Positions 1-10,500 of a DNA stretch of 64,000 nucleotides are shown in pieces. The stretch lies in the NCBI GenBank assembly GCA_943788935.1, contig CALSSE010000010.1, forward strand, positions 372,001-436,000, read 5' to 3'. Each line of letters begins with the position of its first letter. The first letter of the stretch is position 1. Origin of the DNA: an uncultured bacterium. GTDB lineage: Bacteria; Myxococcota_A; Bradymonadia; UBA7976; VGTA01. The notes below the pieces were generated by a model. The model saw only the letters and a list, made by a program, of their open reading frames with translations, did not search any database and was not told the DNA's origin. The translations under genes were made by a program, and so were the position numbers.

Positions 1-1299
1 CGCCTTTAAAGGGGAGGCATTCTCTGTGGGAGTAGGCTGCAGACTCCATATTCCGGCACCAACAAGCGCGGTGAGGATCGCATATAGAGGCCAGCGACTG
101 CTCGCGCGCGACTCTGAACGTGTGCCCCTCTCTTTGACTCCCTGACCCTCTCCCTCCTGTACTGAGTCTGACGTTGATACGCCCTCCAAGTCTATATTCT
201 CTTGCTGTTGGCTTGAATCATTATCCGGGGTCTTCCCGAGATCTTCAAAATCACTCTCTGTTTGCACGTGAGTACTTAGCTTCGCCAAGCGCTCGGAGCT
301 GATGGCGTCCATGGTAACATCTGTCGCCCCATACACCATCGAAGAATGCTTGGAGACCTCACCCTGATCAACAATATCGAGGGTCTGATCAAAGAAAGGC
401 TCTTTTTCTTGAGACTGAGGAGGGGTCCCTTGCAGCTGCTTAGTGGGAAGAGAGACTTTAATATGAGCTAAATCTTTAAGCCAAGTCGCCACTTCGATCG
501 TAGACTGTGGACGCTGACTAACCTCTTTCGCCATCATCGACGCGATCAGCTCGTCAAAAGGAGCCAAGTCAACAGAGATTTTCTCTGCGAGGAGAGGGAT
601 CGGAGAATGAATATGCTTCTCAAAGACCTCAAAGAGGGAGTTACCCGAGTAGGGTTGCTCCCCTGAGAGGGCCTCATATAATATGATCCCCAGACTATAA
701 ATATCTGTGCGATGATCTACATTCTTAGTCTCTCTAATCTGCTCAGGAGCCATGTAATAAGGCGTCCCAAAGATCTGCCCTGTTTGGGTGAGATGTAACT
801 CTCCCATCGATTTAGCGATTCCAAAATCGAGTAAGACGAGCTTTTCACCATCGATCGCTTTGTGAATGAATAGATTCTCGGGTTTGAGGTCTCGATGGAT
901 CACTTTATGCTGATGAGCCTCGAAGAGCGCATAACATACCGGAATAAATAGGGGGAGGAAATCTGCTGGCTGAAAAGCTCCTAGTCGGTTAATGCGCCTA
1001 GAGAGCGGCTCACCATCGAGTAGCTCACTGACCAAGAACAGACGGTTTCCAGCGGTACCAAAGTCATAAATCGTGAGAGTATTAGGATGGGTGAGCTTCG
1101 AGGTGAGGCGAGCCTCATTTAAGAATCGCTGAGAAGATTCCTTACGCTCTGAGATTTCTGTCTTGAGGAGCTTTATCGCCACCTTACGCTCAAGAGAGAG
1201 ATCAGTCGCGACATAAACCTCTCCGAAGCCCCCTTCTCCAATTTGCTGATCAAGACGATACTTATTATTTAAACTGGGTAGACCGTTCTCGATTTCCAT
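1..1299 (-). CDS. Serine/threonine protein kinase (Hanks type), C-terminus cut by window edge
   Basis: The reading frame starts at ATG 1299 and stays open to base 1, so the C-terminus lies outside the window. The 433 visible residues hold a complete eukaryotic-like kinase domain. It has a glycine loop GEGGFGEV at about 21-28, the VAIK lysine at 43, HRDLKPEN with catalytic Asp137, DFG at 158-160 and APE at 184-186, so it should be active. A low-complexity acidic/Ser/Gln linker follows (about 290-400). A hydrophobic stretch near 403-418 looks like a single membrane anchor, placing the kinase in the cytoplasm and an unseen sensor part outside. This is the usual PknB-like layout. The neighbours give no hint of substrate. 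Confidence 0.93.
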   Translation of the reverse strand, partial: MEIENGLPSLNNKYRLDQQIGEGGFGEVYVATDLSLERKVAIKLLKTEISERKESSQRFLNEARLTSKLTHPNTLTIYDFGTAGNRLFLVSELLDGEPLSRRINRLGAFQPADFLPLFIPVCYALFEAHQHKVIHRDLKPENLFIHKAIDGEKLVLLDFGIAKSMGELHLTQTGQIFGTPYYMAPEQIRETKNVDHRTDIYSLGIILYEALSGEQPYSGNSLFEVFEKHIHSPIPLLAEKISVDLAPFDELIASMMAKEVSQRPQSTIEVATWLKDLAHIKVSLPTKQLQGTPPQSQEKEPFFDQTLDIVDQGEVSKHSSMVYGATDVTMDAISSERLAKLSTHVQTESDFEDLGKTPDNDSSQQQENIDLEGVSTSDSVQEGEGQGVKERGTRSESRASSRWPLYAILTALVGAGIWSLQPTPTENASPLKA

Positions 1300-1449
1300 T
1301 TATAATCTCTCTATGAATCACACTTTTTTGAGAGTATTCACCGTCTTTAAATAGCATAGAAAAAGTAAACCTTCAAAGAGATAAGGCAGCCTTAGGATAA
1401 GTCTCTTTCCTCTTCATATAACCTTAATTAATAGAATAAAGGCTCCTTC

Positions 1450-1959
1450 ATGTCGCCAAGCTCTTTTGTACCAAGCTCTTCTGAACCAAGCTCTTCTGTA
1501 CCAAGCTCTTCTGTATCAACTACTTCACAGAGCACGCATCAAGTCCTCGCCCCCTTCCATTTAGCGTTCCCTGTCGACAGTCTTATAGAAGCGCGCTGGT
1601 TTTATGGAGAGCTCTTGGGCTGTGAAGAGGGTCGATCATCAGACGATTGGGTCGATTTTAACTTTTTTGGCCACCAGCTCGTCGCTCATCTAGTGAGCTC
1701 TAATCAACACAACGATCACCACTCTTTAGTCGATGGCCATCAAGTCCCTGTTCGTCACTTTGGTCTCGCGCTAAATGAGACACAATGGAGAGAGATCAGA
1801 GATCGACTACAAAAGGCTGAAGTGACTTTCTTAATCGAACCTAGTCTGAGGTTTAAAGGAACCATTGGGGAACAATGGACGCTCTTTCTCGCTGATCCGA
1901 GCGGTAACGCACTAGAATTCAAAGCGATGACAGATTCAAGCGCTCTTTTTATGCGTTAG
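1450..1959 (+). CDS. VOC (glyoxalase/dioxygenase fold) family protein
   Basis: A 169-residue protein. After a Ser/Pro-rich head, a single vicinal-oxygen-chelate module starts near residue 35 (FHLAFPVDSLIEARWFYGE) and ends with the typical LADPSGNALEFKA. The His in the first strand and the Glu in the last strand fit the metal ligands of the fold. The substrate cannot be told. The first 25 residues come from a 15-bp tandem repeat (accaagctcttctgt type, about four copies), which looks like a recent expansion in front of an otherwise ordinary domain. A later start is not available before the domain because no other ATG precedes it in frame. Confidence 0.88.
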   Translation: MSPSSFVPSSSEPSSSVPSSSVSTTSQSTHQVLAPFHLAFPVDSLIEARWFYGELLGCEEGRSSDDWVDFNFFGHQLVAHLVSSNQHNDHHSLVDGHQVPVRHFGLALNETQWREIRDRLQKAEVTFLIEPSLRFKGTIGEQWTLFLADPSGNALEFKAMTDSSALFMR

Positions 1960-1975
1960 AAGAGGTAGAGTCTAC

Positions 1976-2031
1976 TTTAATATTGATAGAAGCGCTGATA
2001 TTGATAGAAGCGCTAATATTGTTAGCGCAGT
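1976..2031. repeat. Short 18-bp tandem repeat downstream of the VOC gene
   Basis: The unit tattgatagaagcgctga occurs twice, followed by a shortened third copy. It contains the hexamer AGCGCT, which is common across the window. No gene overlaps it. Confidence 0.6.
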
Positions 2032-2204
2032 TTGATCATTCACTCATATGTGTTTTTAGCATTCAAAACATGTAGATAGATAACTCCTTCTTAATACTCT
2101 TGTATTTGATATGGGAGTCAAACTCTGATCTCACTTGATCATATACTCTATACAATTGATATTGATGACTCTACACAAATACTTTTTCTTCAGAGGAGAG
2201 ATGG

Positions 2205-2750
2205 ATGGAGATCTTAACCCCTTCGATGCAGGGAATATTAAATAATCCGATTGTGCACTGGGTTTTCGCCATATTTGTGCTCGTTTTATTCTATGACATT
2301 ATTCGCAGAGCGATGAACCAGTCCCCAGTCGATAGATCTATTTTCCGTATGCTTAAGTACGCAAAACAGCTAGATTTAAGACATACTTGGAGTACTTTTT
2401 CACCCGGTTTGCGTGAGACTCTTCAGGATAAACGACGTAAATACCTCCGAGAACGTGGTATTTATGGCCTTAAGTACTTAGAGTTTTTTATCAATACCCA
2501 TCAAAAAGCTTTTAACAAAAGGTATATTGTACAAAGTAGGCATGTTGTCAAAGAGACGACACCTGAGACCGAGATGGTCATGGTTCACTTGAAGTTTTCT
2601 GGTAGGAAAGGGGGACTCACTATATGGGTAACCCGTGAAGGAGGGATCACCTCTCCTTGGCTCATTCATGAGATATATATCCACGCCATGCAAAAAGAGG
2701 AACTCGGTTATAGCCTCACCGGTAAATCGATGAGCACACGACAGATGTAA
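2205..2750 (+). CDS. Hypothetical protein with one N-terminal membrane segment
   Basis: 181 residues that I do not recognise. Residues about 17-35 (IVHWVFAIFVLVLFYDII) form a membrane anchor, and the rest is a basic, probably cytoplasmic domain with no Cys or obvious catalytic motif. The start at 2205 follows a GGAGAG ribosome site. A competing ATG at 2201 is in another frame and closes after 14 codons. The gene stands alone, with 245 bp upstream and 199 bp downstream free of genes. Confidence 0.75.
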   Translation: MEILTPSMQGILNNPIVHWVFAIFVLVLFYDIIRRAMNQSPVDRSIFRMLKYAKQLDLRHTWSTFSPGLRETLQDKRRKYLRERGIYGLKYLEFFINTHQKAFNKRYIVQSRHVVKETTPETEMVMVHLKFSGRKGGLTIWVTREGGITSPWLIHEIYIHAMQKEELGYSLTGKSMSTRQM

Positions 2751-2949
2751 AGTCTCTCTGCTCATTTAGTCTCTTATTTGAGAGGAGTATGGGAGAGAGG
2801 GATTCAATGTTATATATTACTAATTTTTAGTGACATTTTCACCGTTTTAAATAGTTCGGTTGACTTTGTAAATGTTTGTTTTCTTAAGTGTCAAAATATA
2901 TTATTGAGAATCCTTACCATCCTAACCACCCTCTATATTTTGAGAAACT

Positions 2950-4152
2950 ATGATTATGATTAGAATACCTTATCTTACATTAATATTAGCTCTTGGATTC
3001 ATCGCCTGTGAAGATGATGAGGGTCCCATCGCTGAAATCTCTGAGGAGAGTGTTTCTGGTGAGATGATATCGCCAGAGACAGACATGCCTTGTGAGCCTG
3101 AGCCTGAACCTGAACCTGAACCTGAACCTGAACCTGACCCTGACCCAGTGTCACCTATCCCTGAACTGGTAAAAAGAGATGGCACATATGAGACAGCACC
3201 TCTTGAGAAAGAGAATATCGTTCTTACGGTCCTTCAGAATGCAGCGAACCTAAGCCCAGAGGAGAACCTCGCTCGTATGATCGAGATGGGTGAAGAAGCT
3301 TGTTCACAGGATGCTAAGCCTGACATCCTCCTCTACCACGAGTTTCCACTCTCCGGATATATCTACGGCGAGCGTCAATATAAATTGACGCAATCTATTA
3401 CCGTACCAGGGCCTGAGACAGATGCTCTCGGGGAGTTAGCTAGAAGTTGTGATGCCTATCTAATCTTCGGCGCTTACGCTAAAGATGAGCTCGATTGGCC
3501 CGGTCACATTTTGAGCTTGTCAACCGTGATCGGTCGCGATGGTGAAATCGTAGCTAAAGTATGGAAGCAGCGAAATATTAAACGCTTTTATGAGACCTTT
3601 GAGATCTCCACGACTACGGTTGAAGCGGTCCGCGATCGCTTCCGAGAGCTCTATGGCGCGGAGAGTGAGTTCCCAATTATCCGTACAGAGTTTGGAAACC
3701 TAGCGGTGAGTTCAGTTCAGCTCGACCCGCTCATCTTCTCAGCGCTAGCGGTCCGAGGGGCAGAGATTATATTACGTACTTCGACTCTCTTCTTTGCGTC
3801 TGATGTCGCCTATACTGCCCTCTCCAATAACGTATACTCCGCTATGGCTAATATCACCGATGCTTCACAGTATGGTGGGCAGTCAATCATTGTCTCTCCG
3901 ATGGGAGAGACTATGGCCCAAGTTGAGAGCAGGCTCACTGAGGGCTTTGCCTCAGCGATGATCCCCATTAGAGCTTTTAGAGAAAACCGTAAGATCCCTC
4001 AGCTCACCACCGAGTTTACTCAAGATCTCTTCGATCAATATGTCCCCGAGATTCCGCTTAATCATCTAGATCTACCTGCGGACGAGCTACCTGAGAATGG
4101 TGAAGAGATGAAGTCCCTCTTTGATCAAATCAGCCGCTGGCTTAATCCCTAA
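2950..4152 (+). CDS. Carbon-nitrogen hydrolase (nitrilase)-like lipoprotein, catalytic Cys replaced
   Basis: A 400-residue exported protein. The signal peptide ends in a lipobox at FIAC (Cys20), followed by an acidic linker with seven Glu-Pro pairs (bases 3094-3135). A nitrilase-superfamily domain then runs from about residue 90 to 345. The catalytic Glu is present (E131 in LLYHEFPLSGY) and so is the Lys (K206 in VAKVWKQ). The nucleophile position, normally C-Y/D-D before xxPE, reads V-S-S-V (Ser254) in front of the conserved RGAEIILR. The protein is therefore either a serine variant or a non-catalytic relative anchored on the cell surface or in the periplasm. The ribosome site is weak. ATG 2956 is an equally possible start. 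Confidence 0.8.
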   Translation: MIMIRIPYLTLILALGFIACEDDEGPIAEISEESVSGEMISPETDMPCEPEPEPEPEPEPEPDPDPVSPIPELVKRDGTYETAPLEKENIVLTVLQNAANLSPEENLARMIEMGEEACSQDAKPDILLYHEFPLSGYIYGERQYKLTQSITVPGPETDALGELARSCDAYLIFGAYAKDELDWPGHILSLSTVIGRDGEIVAKVWKQRNIKRFYETFEISTTTVEAVRDRFRELYGAESEFPIIRTEFGNLAVSSVQLDPLIFSALAVRGAEIILRTSTLFFASDVAYTALSNNVYSAMANITDASQYGGQSIIVSPMGETMAQVESRLTEGFASAMIPIRAFRENRKIPQLTTEFTQDLFDQYVPEIPLNHLDLPADELPENGEEMKSLFDQISRWLNP

Positions 4153-4527
4153 ACGCGGTAGCGCTAAAAGACATCTACTGCCGCTGTCTACGTGGTCATT
4201 GAATCCACTAGCTGCCCGCGATCAACCCTACTTAAAATAGTGTATGTCATATATGGTGCTATGGCGAATCATAAGATGAAGATCGCCACATCTCTTTTAG
4301 TGACTTTGAGTGAGTGTTTCCTAAGACGATTAGAGAGTTTGAGCTCTCCATTACACTTACTCCCTAGTGAAGCACTGTATCTCTTTATTTTTAAGACACT
4401 TTGAACAATGTGTCTTACATTATGTCAGATTCATGGTCAGCATTAGATCCATGGTCAGATTCTGTGGGTTCGATCATCTTCATGCATTAACAGAGTGGTA
4501 TATACAGGTAAAAGATAGGAGCTAAAG
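4153..4527. other. Gene-free stretch of 375 bp
   Basis: I see no convincing gene here. The only open frame (from GTG 4192, 70 codons) lacks a ribosome site and a recognisable protein. Near 4433-4458 there is a short direct repeat containing catggtcagatt/catggtcagca. The right end carries the ribosome site (GGAG at 4517) of the next gene, so its promoter probably lies here. Confidence 0.6.
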
Positions 4528-7500
4528 ATGTTTATACGGCCTATAACCATTAGACCGGTCATGATTCCCCCCTCCTTCCTCAGTCTTCTAATCGTCACTT
4601 TGTTGATGAGCGTGTACCCTTCTCTAGCCTCAGCGACTCCTGACCAACTTTGGGAAGACTTCATCTTTACCGAACAACCTAGAGAGTGGGTTGAACGATT
4701 ACCCGAAGGGAGTCCTGATCGGATTTTCTTTGAGATCCTAAACGCTCAAACTGAGGGAGAGTTAGACTACGCCTCGCAGCGGTTAGAGAGCGTCAAAGAT
4801 CAGCCGAGGCTCACTCGCCTCTTGGCCAAACTCAAGGCGCGACAAACGCTCTTGGAGATTACTCATGAACGATCTAAAGAGAGCTGGCAGTCTCTACTCG
4901 ATCTAACAAACTACCCCACTCCTGCTTCTGCCTATCTACCCCCTCGCCAAAAGCAAGCTCAAACACACTCTAAGGAGGCTACAGCTCATCAGCTCTCCGA
5001 TCGCGAGCTCAATAATAAGGTGAATCTTCAAGAGACTGCTAGCGGTGAGCTCACTCAACGTGGCTTACAGCGTAGTCTCTTAGAGGATCTGCATTCACTG
5101 AGTGAACAGAACAAGCAAAGCGATGAGATACAGCGTAAGCGACTCTCTCGACTTAAGGCTCTGAAGACGCTCCCGATCAAGGGGGCCGTCCCTCTAATGA
5201 TGTCATTAACTCCTCGTTATTGGCGACAGCTCGAGTGGCTAGACCAGCTCTCAGATCAACAGACCCTTCAGCTGTTGAGCGTACCTAGCCTCAGCGAGGA
5301 GACCCAGAAGAGATTAGTAGATCATCTGTTAAACATGATCACTGAATCGAGGCGCCTTAACGATCCTATAGTGAACCTCACGGTCGCTGAATGGGATCAG
5401 TATCTTGAGGCGCTAAGCTCTTTAGCTCCCTCCCTCGGTCACCGAGCCAATACGCTCCATGCTCATCTAGCGCTAGCTAAACTCGCCCGCGCAGAAAGAA
5501 CAGGAGAATGGCCACTCGATACTTTACTCACCTATCTCGCACTTCCAATGGATCCAAGACCCTTAGAGAATGTATATCGACGGAGCCTTGGTCTCACCCC
5601 TCCGCCATCCCAAAAGATTTATCCAACGACCCAGTGGGTACACAAAGATCAATTAGACCTCTTCGCCACACAAACAGGCCTAAGCCTCAAGGAAGAGCCA
5701 AGCGAGCTAGTGGCTCGTCATATAGAGTATCATCTAAAGAGTCATCCGAATCTGACAACTTTTAGCCCATATGTGGATCAGACCCTGCTCAAAAAGATGT
5801 GGGCTAAAGCTCATCTCACTTCGGGAGGTTCTCCTTCCAATCAAGAGCTTAATCAAGAGCTCAAAGACTATCTCGAGAGTGAAGACTATGAAGCTCTCGT
5901 CAAGCTCAAGACCCTCTCCTTTTCACCCTACACCTTGGATCGCTATCGACGCGATCAGGCCGTCGAGCTCCCCCTTTGGGTGAAAGGGTATAAAGAGCTG
6001 CAAGTGAGGGTTTATACCCTAAACATGAGCGCGCTCCATGACCGCTATCAAAATGTCCCCTTAAATCTTGATCTCAGCGGGATGCGCGCCAACATTCACC
6101 GTGAGATTAACTTAATTGATGACCCTCTTCTTATCCAGAGGAGGTCACTTAAACTACCTGAGCTGAGCAGCGCGGGATCCTATATTATCGATATCCAGGC
6201 GGGAGAGGCTAAGATCCGATCGATCATTCATAAAGGCACTCTGACACCCTATGTCGATGAATCAGCGAGTGGATTATCTGTGTACATCATTGACGAGCTT
6301 GGACGACAGGTCAGCGACGCTCAAGTTAGTTTGCAAGATCGGGTCTACAACGCCGATGATCGTGGCCGTTATCTCATTCCATATAGCGCCACCCAAGAAG
6401 ACCAAATGATCAAGATCACTCAGGGTGATCTCTGTGTGAAACAACAGATCAACATCCCCAGAGAGAGATATTCCCTCTCTCTTCATGTGGCGACACCTCA
6501 GCTCAGAGGGGGAGGGAGCAATCAGGCTCACATTCGGGCACAACTTATGTTAAATGGTGAACAACTCCCCATTTCTCTCCTCCGTAACGCATCTTTGAGT
6601 CTAAGAGTAGAAGGGAGAGATGGAACACCACAACTCAGAACCGTTGACCGACCACAGTTTGATGGGAGTGGAGAGTTGACCCTCCCGATCACTCTGCCGC
6701 TGGGATTTCAGTCTGTCTCATTCCAGTTATCGGGTAAGATAAAGCCGACCTCTGCAGAAGAGATGATTACACTGAACAGCGGTCAAGTTTCCAGAGAGTA
6801 TAACACTGATCTCAACAGCATTAATATCGGAGATCTATACTTTTTACGAAGCAAAGGAGGCTCTACATTAAAGGTGATCGGCCGTAACGGAGAGCCGATC
6901 TCTGATGTTTCACTCTCGATCGCTCTTCACCATAAGCTCCTCCTCAACCCCCTCACATTTAATAAGCGCAGTGACCAAAACGGAGAGGTGAGTCTTCCAA
7001 AAGACCTCTCGATGATTAATATCGTTGAAGCGATCGCTATTTTTGCTAACAGCGACCGAGCCCGTAGACACCGTTGGCTCCTCTTCGATCATCATACATC
7101 TCAGCCATCTCGGCTCACCATCGCCGAGGGTATCTCGCGAGATTTTCCTTGGTCTGGCTCTGATCAAACCTACCTAATTAAACGATCCAATCGTCGGATC
7201 TTGAACGATAAACTCACCATTAATCAAGGTGTCGCTCATCTTAAACCTCTAAGTGCTGGACACTACTTATTGGTTGACCCTGACCGTCACGCTTATACTC
7301 CTCTCACTGTATTTGACTCTAAGGTCACCCTACGAGATGGCTTGTTATCAAGTACAACGGGAGTCACAAAGCATAGCCCTCCTTCACATTTACACATTGA
7401 GTCGGTCGGTATCGAACAGGGAGCATTTACCGTAAATCTTAAGGGAGTAACTCCCCACGCTCGCCTGCATTTGGTCGCTACTCCTTACGCGCTTCAAACC

Positions 7501-10500
7501 CCTCTCTTCAAAACTTTTAATGACCAACGACCGCTACCCAAACCGTCTATAAAAACAAATTTATCGGTGAGTCAATATGGATCAGGAGGGAGGATCAGTG
7601 AGGAACTGCGTTATATTCTCAGGCGTCAACAATCCGGAGGACATACCGGTGTTTTAGCGCCTAGTCCGAGTCTCCTGATTAACCGTGATGATAGAGGAAC
7701 AGCGACTAGTATTGACCAATCGATGTTTGGTGGGTTGGGGGTATTGGGAGGTGGCTACGGTTCTGGTAAAGTAGGGGGGAGTAGAAGCAATCGCCGAGGG
7801 AGAAGACGTTCAATCAACCCCTTCAGCCCAGAAGCGGCTAGAGGTCAACTGATCGACGATAGCTGGCGTAGCTGGGATTTTCTCAAACGTGGGGCTTTAG
7901 TGAAGTGGGCGATCGATATTAGTGAGGCTGACAACTCTCAGGGAGATCAGCGACTGATACAACTCCCTCTAAGTCAGCTCAACGGATTAGGTCGCGTTCA
8001 CCTCGTACTCACCGATGGTCATAACAGCCATGCTCGCTCGGTCATACTCCCCACCGAAATCAAAGCAGAAATCAACGCCGAGACATTAGCGACCCGATCG
8101 TTGCGCGCTCCCCCTCTAAAGAGTGGATCCAAGGTCACTATCATTCAGAGAGCACAGCGAGTGGTCAAGGGAGAAGAGACGCTGACCTTGCCTAGCGTAA
8201 ACAGTCTGTGGAAAAGCTATCATTCCCTCGAATCGGCCTATCAGCTTTATGCACGACTGTTGCCAAGCGCCAAGATGCACCGGTTACATGAGCTACTCAC
8301 TTGGCCTCAGCTCAGTGATGATGAGCGCTGGGCACTCTATGACCGGGTAGGGAGCCATGAAGTGGACTTGTTTATCTACCATAAAGACCCTCAGTTCTTT
8401 AAGACCTATATCGCGCCTTTAATCGCCCAAAAAGGGAACTTGAGCTTCCTAGAGCGTTGGATGATCGGAGCGCCTATCGATGTATATCTCAGCCCCTCTC
8501 GCTTCGAATCATTGAACCTATTTGAGCGAATCTTGTTACTTAAGCGAGTAAAGAGACTTCAGAGACCAGACGGTCAATCTACCGCGGAGGCTTACGTCAA
8601 AGCGTTGCTCTCACATAGACCAGTCGCCAAGTCTAAACTTCGAGCGCTCTTTCAGTCGGCGCTCGCTCCTGGCCTAGAAGATAAAAAAGACCAGGGAACA
8701 CGTCACTCTCTATCGAAAATGAAAAGATCTAAGAGGCATTCTCTCGCTCCTGAATTAAATTCACCTCTAGCGCCTCCTCCTGCGCCGGTACCGAGCAGCG
8801 AACCTATGGAAGATGAGGAGGTTAAATCGCTTGAGCGAAAGCGCGCGCAAGCCCCTCGACTCTACAAAACGGAGGGCGCGACTCACTTGTGGAGCGAGCG
8901 GAGATATCATGATCGATATACTCCAGATGCAACGCTGATCTCAGTGAACCAGTTTTGGTTAGACTACGCTGCTCACGACCCTAATGATGGCCCTTTCCTC
9001 TCTGCCCACTTCCCTGAGGCAGCGACATTGTTCAGCGCTGCTTGGATCGCCCTCGCCCTCCTTGATCTTCCCTTCAAGGCAGAAAAGCCTACCTTTGACA
9101 CGAGAGAGGGTGAGATTAAGCTCGCTGCAAAGAGCCACGGACTATACTTCTATGAAGGTGCGAAGTCGGTCACTTCGCCCGAAAAACAGCGACTCACGAT
9201 TCAAACAGAGCACTGCACCGTAAATCTCCAAGGTCTTGTTCCTGATAAGTGTGATCACAAAGCCCTAAGAGCAGGCGTGCCTCTGCTCACTCAGGTGATC
9301 GTCTTAAATCCAAGCTCAAAGGCAGTGAACTTTGAACTAAATAATCCATTACCCGAGGGTGCGATTGGACTTTTAGGCTCCAATGGTGGATCAGTGAAGA
9401 CCTCTGTTGATGTTGCACTTCGTCCCCGAGGCGTTACGAGTTTTGAATACTATTATTACTTCCCAACCATCGGCACTTTTACTCAGGGGGCGAGCTATGC
9501 GATTAAAGAGGATAAGCTAATCGCTGTGAGCTCTCCCAATGTACTTGAGGTGGTTAAAGAGCTCAGCGAGCTAAATACAGAGTCTTGGCGAGAAGTGGCT
9601 CGACTCGGTGATGATCAAGAAGTCTTCGCCTATCTCGAACGACATCATCCTCGAGAAGTGGATCTATCTCTCATCTACAATCGGCTACCGAGACGAGGGT
9701 TCTATCAGCGCCTCATCAAGTCACTTTCGACCCAGCAGGTGTTTATAGAGAAGGTGTGGCGCTATGCCATTCATCACCAAGATCAAGAGCGACTCGCGGA
9801 AGCGATCAGCCTAACCCCTCACCTCATGAGTCACCTGAGTCCTTATTTTGGCACGACATCAGACACTATCCCCCTCAAGTATGACGAATATGAACGCTTG
9901 AACGCACAACACCTCGACTTTGACCCGCTCACCGTCGCTAGAGCTCATGCGCGGGGGAAGGTCGACCACATTACCCATCCTAAGCTACGAGAAGAATACC
10001 TTCAGCGTCTAAAGTATCTCGCTCATAAACCAAGAGACCGTTGGAGCTCTTATGACCTCCTTGCGGTCTGCTACTTTCTTGTTAAGCAAGGTAGACTCGG
10101 TGATGCTGAGCAAGTGTTCAATCGAGTTGGCGCTCCATCATCCGAGCTTAGCGAACCGCACTTCAACCTCTTTTACGACTATCTAAAGTCCTATTTGGCC
10201 TTGTCTCGTGGAGAGGTCGAGTCGGCTCTAACGCTCGCTCGTTCACACATTGATGTCAAGCATCAAGCATGGCGTAAACGATTCCGAGACCTCATTACCC
10301 CCCCACAGCTTGCAGCACTTGAGGTGGAAGCTGAACGCGGTGAGCGCCAAACACCTAACGTTCTGCCCGTAGGGAGAAGCCTCAATGTAGAGCTAAATGC
10401 CGAGATGCTAAAGATCAGTGCCCTCAACCTAAAGCGAGCTGAGATCAATCTTTACCCCATGAATCTCGAAATCCTCTTTAGCGTTCAGCCTAGCTCTCTC

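Noticed and set aside
2478..2765. Minus-strand open frame of 95 codons
   Set aside because: It lies fully opposite the membrane-anchored protein at 2205-2750, which has a good ribosome site and membrane segment.
2778..2963. Open frame of 61 codons before the nitrilase-like gene
   Set aside because: It lacks a ribosome site and overlaps the next gene start. Its composition looks like AT-rich non-coding DNA.
4192..4404. Possible 70-codon gene
   Set aside because: It has a GTG start, no ribosome site and no recognisable feature.
7725..7815. Gly/Arg-rich patch as a frameshift or low-quality stretch
   Set aside because: The frame stays open and family-like sequence continues on both sides, so it is taken as a linker.
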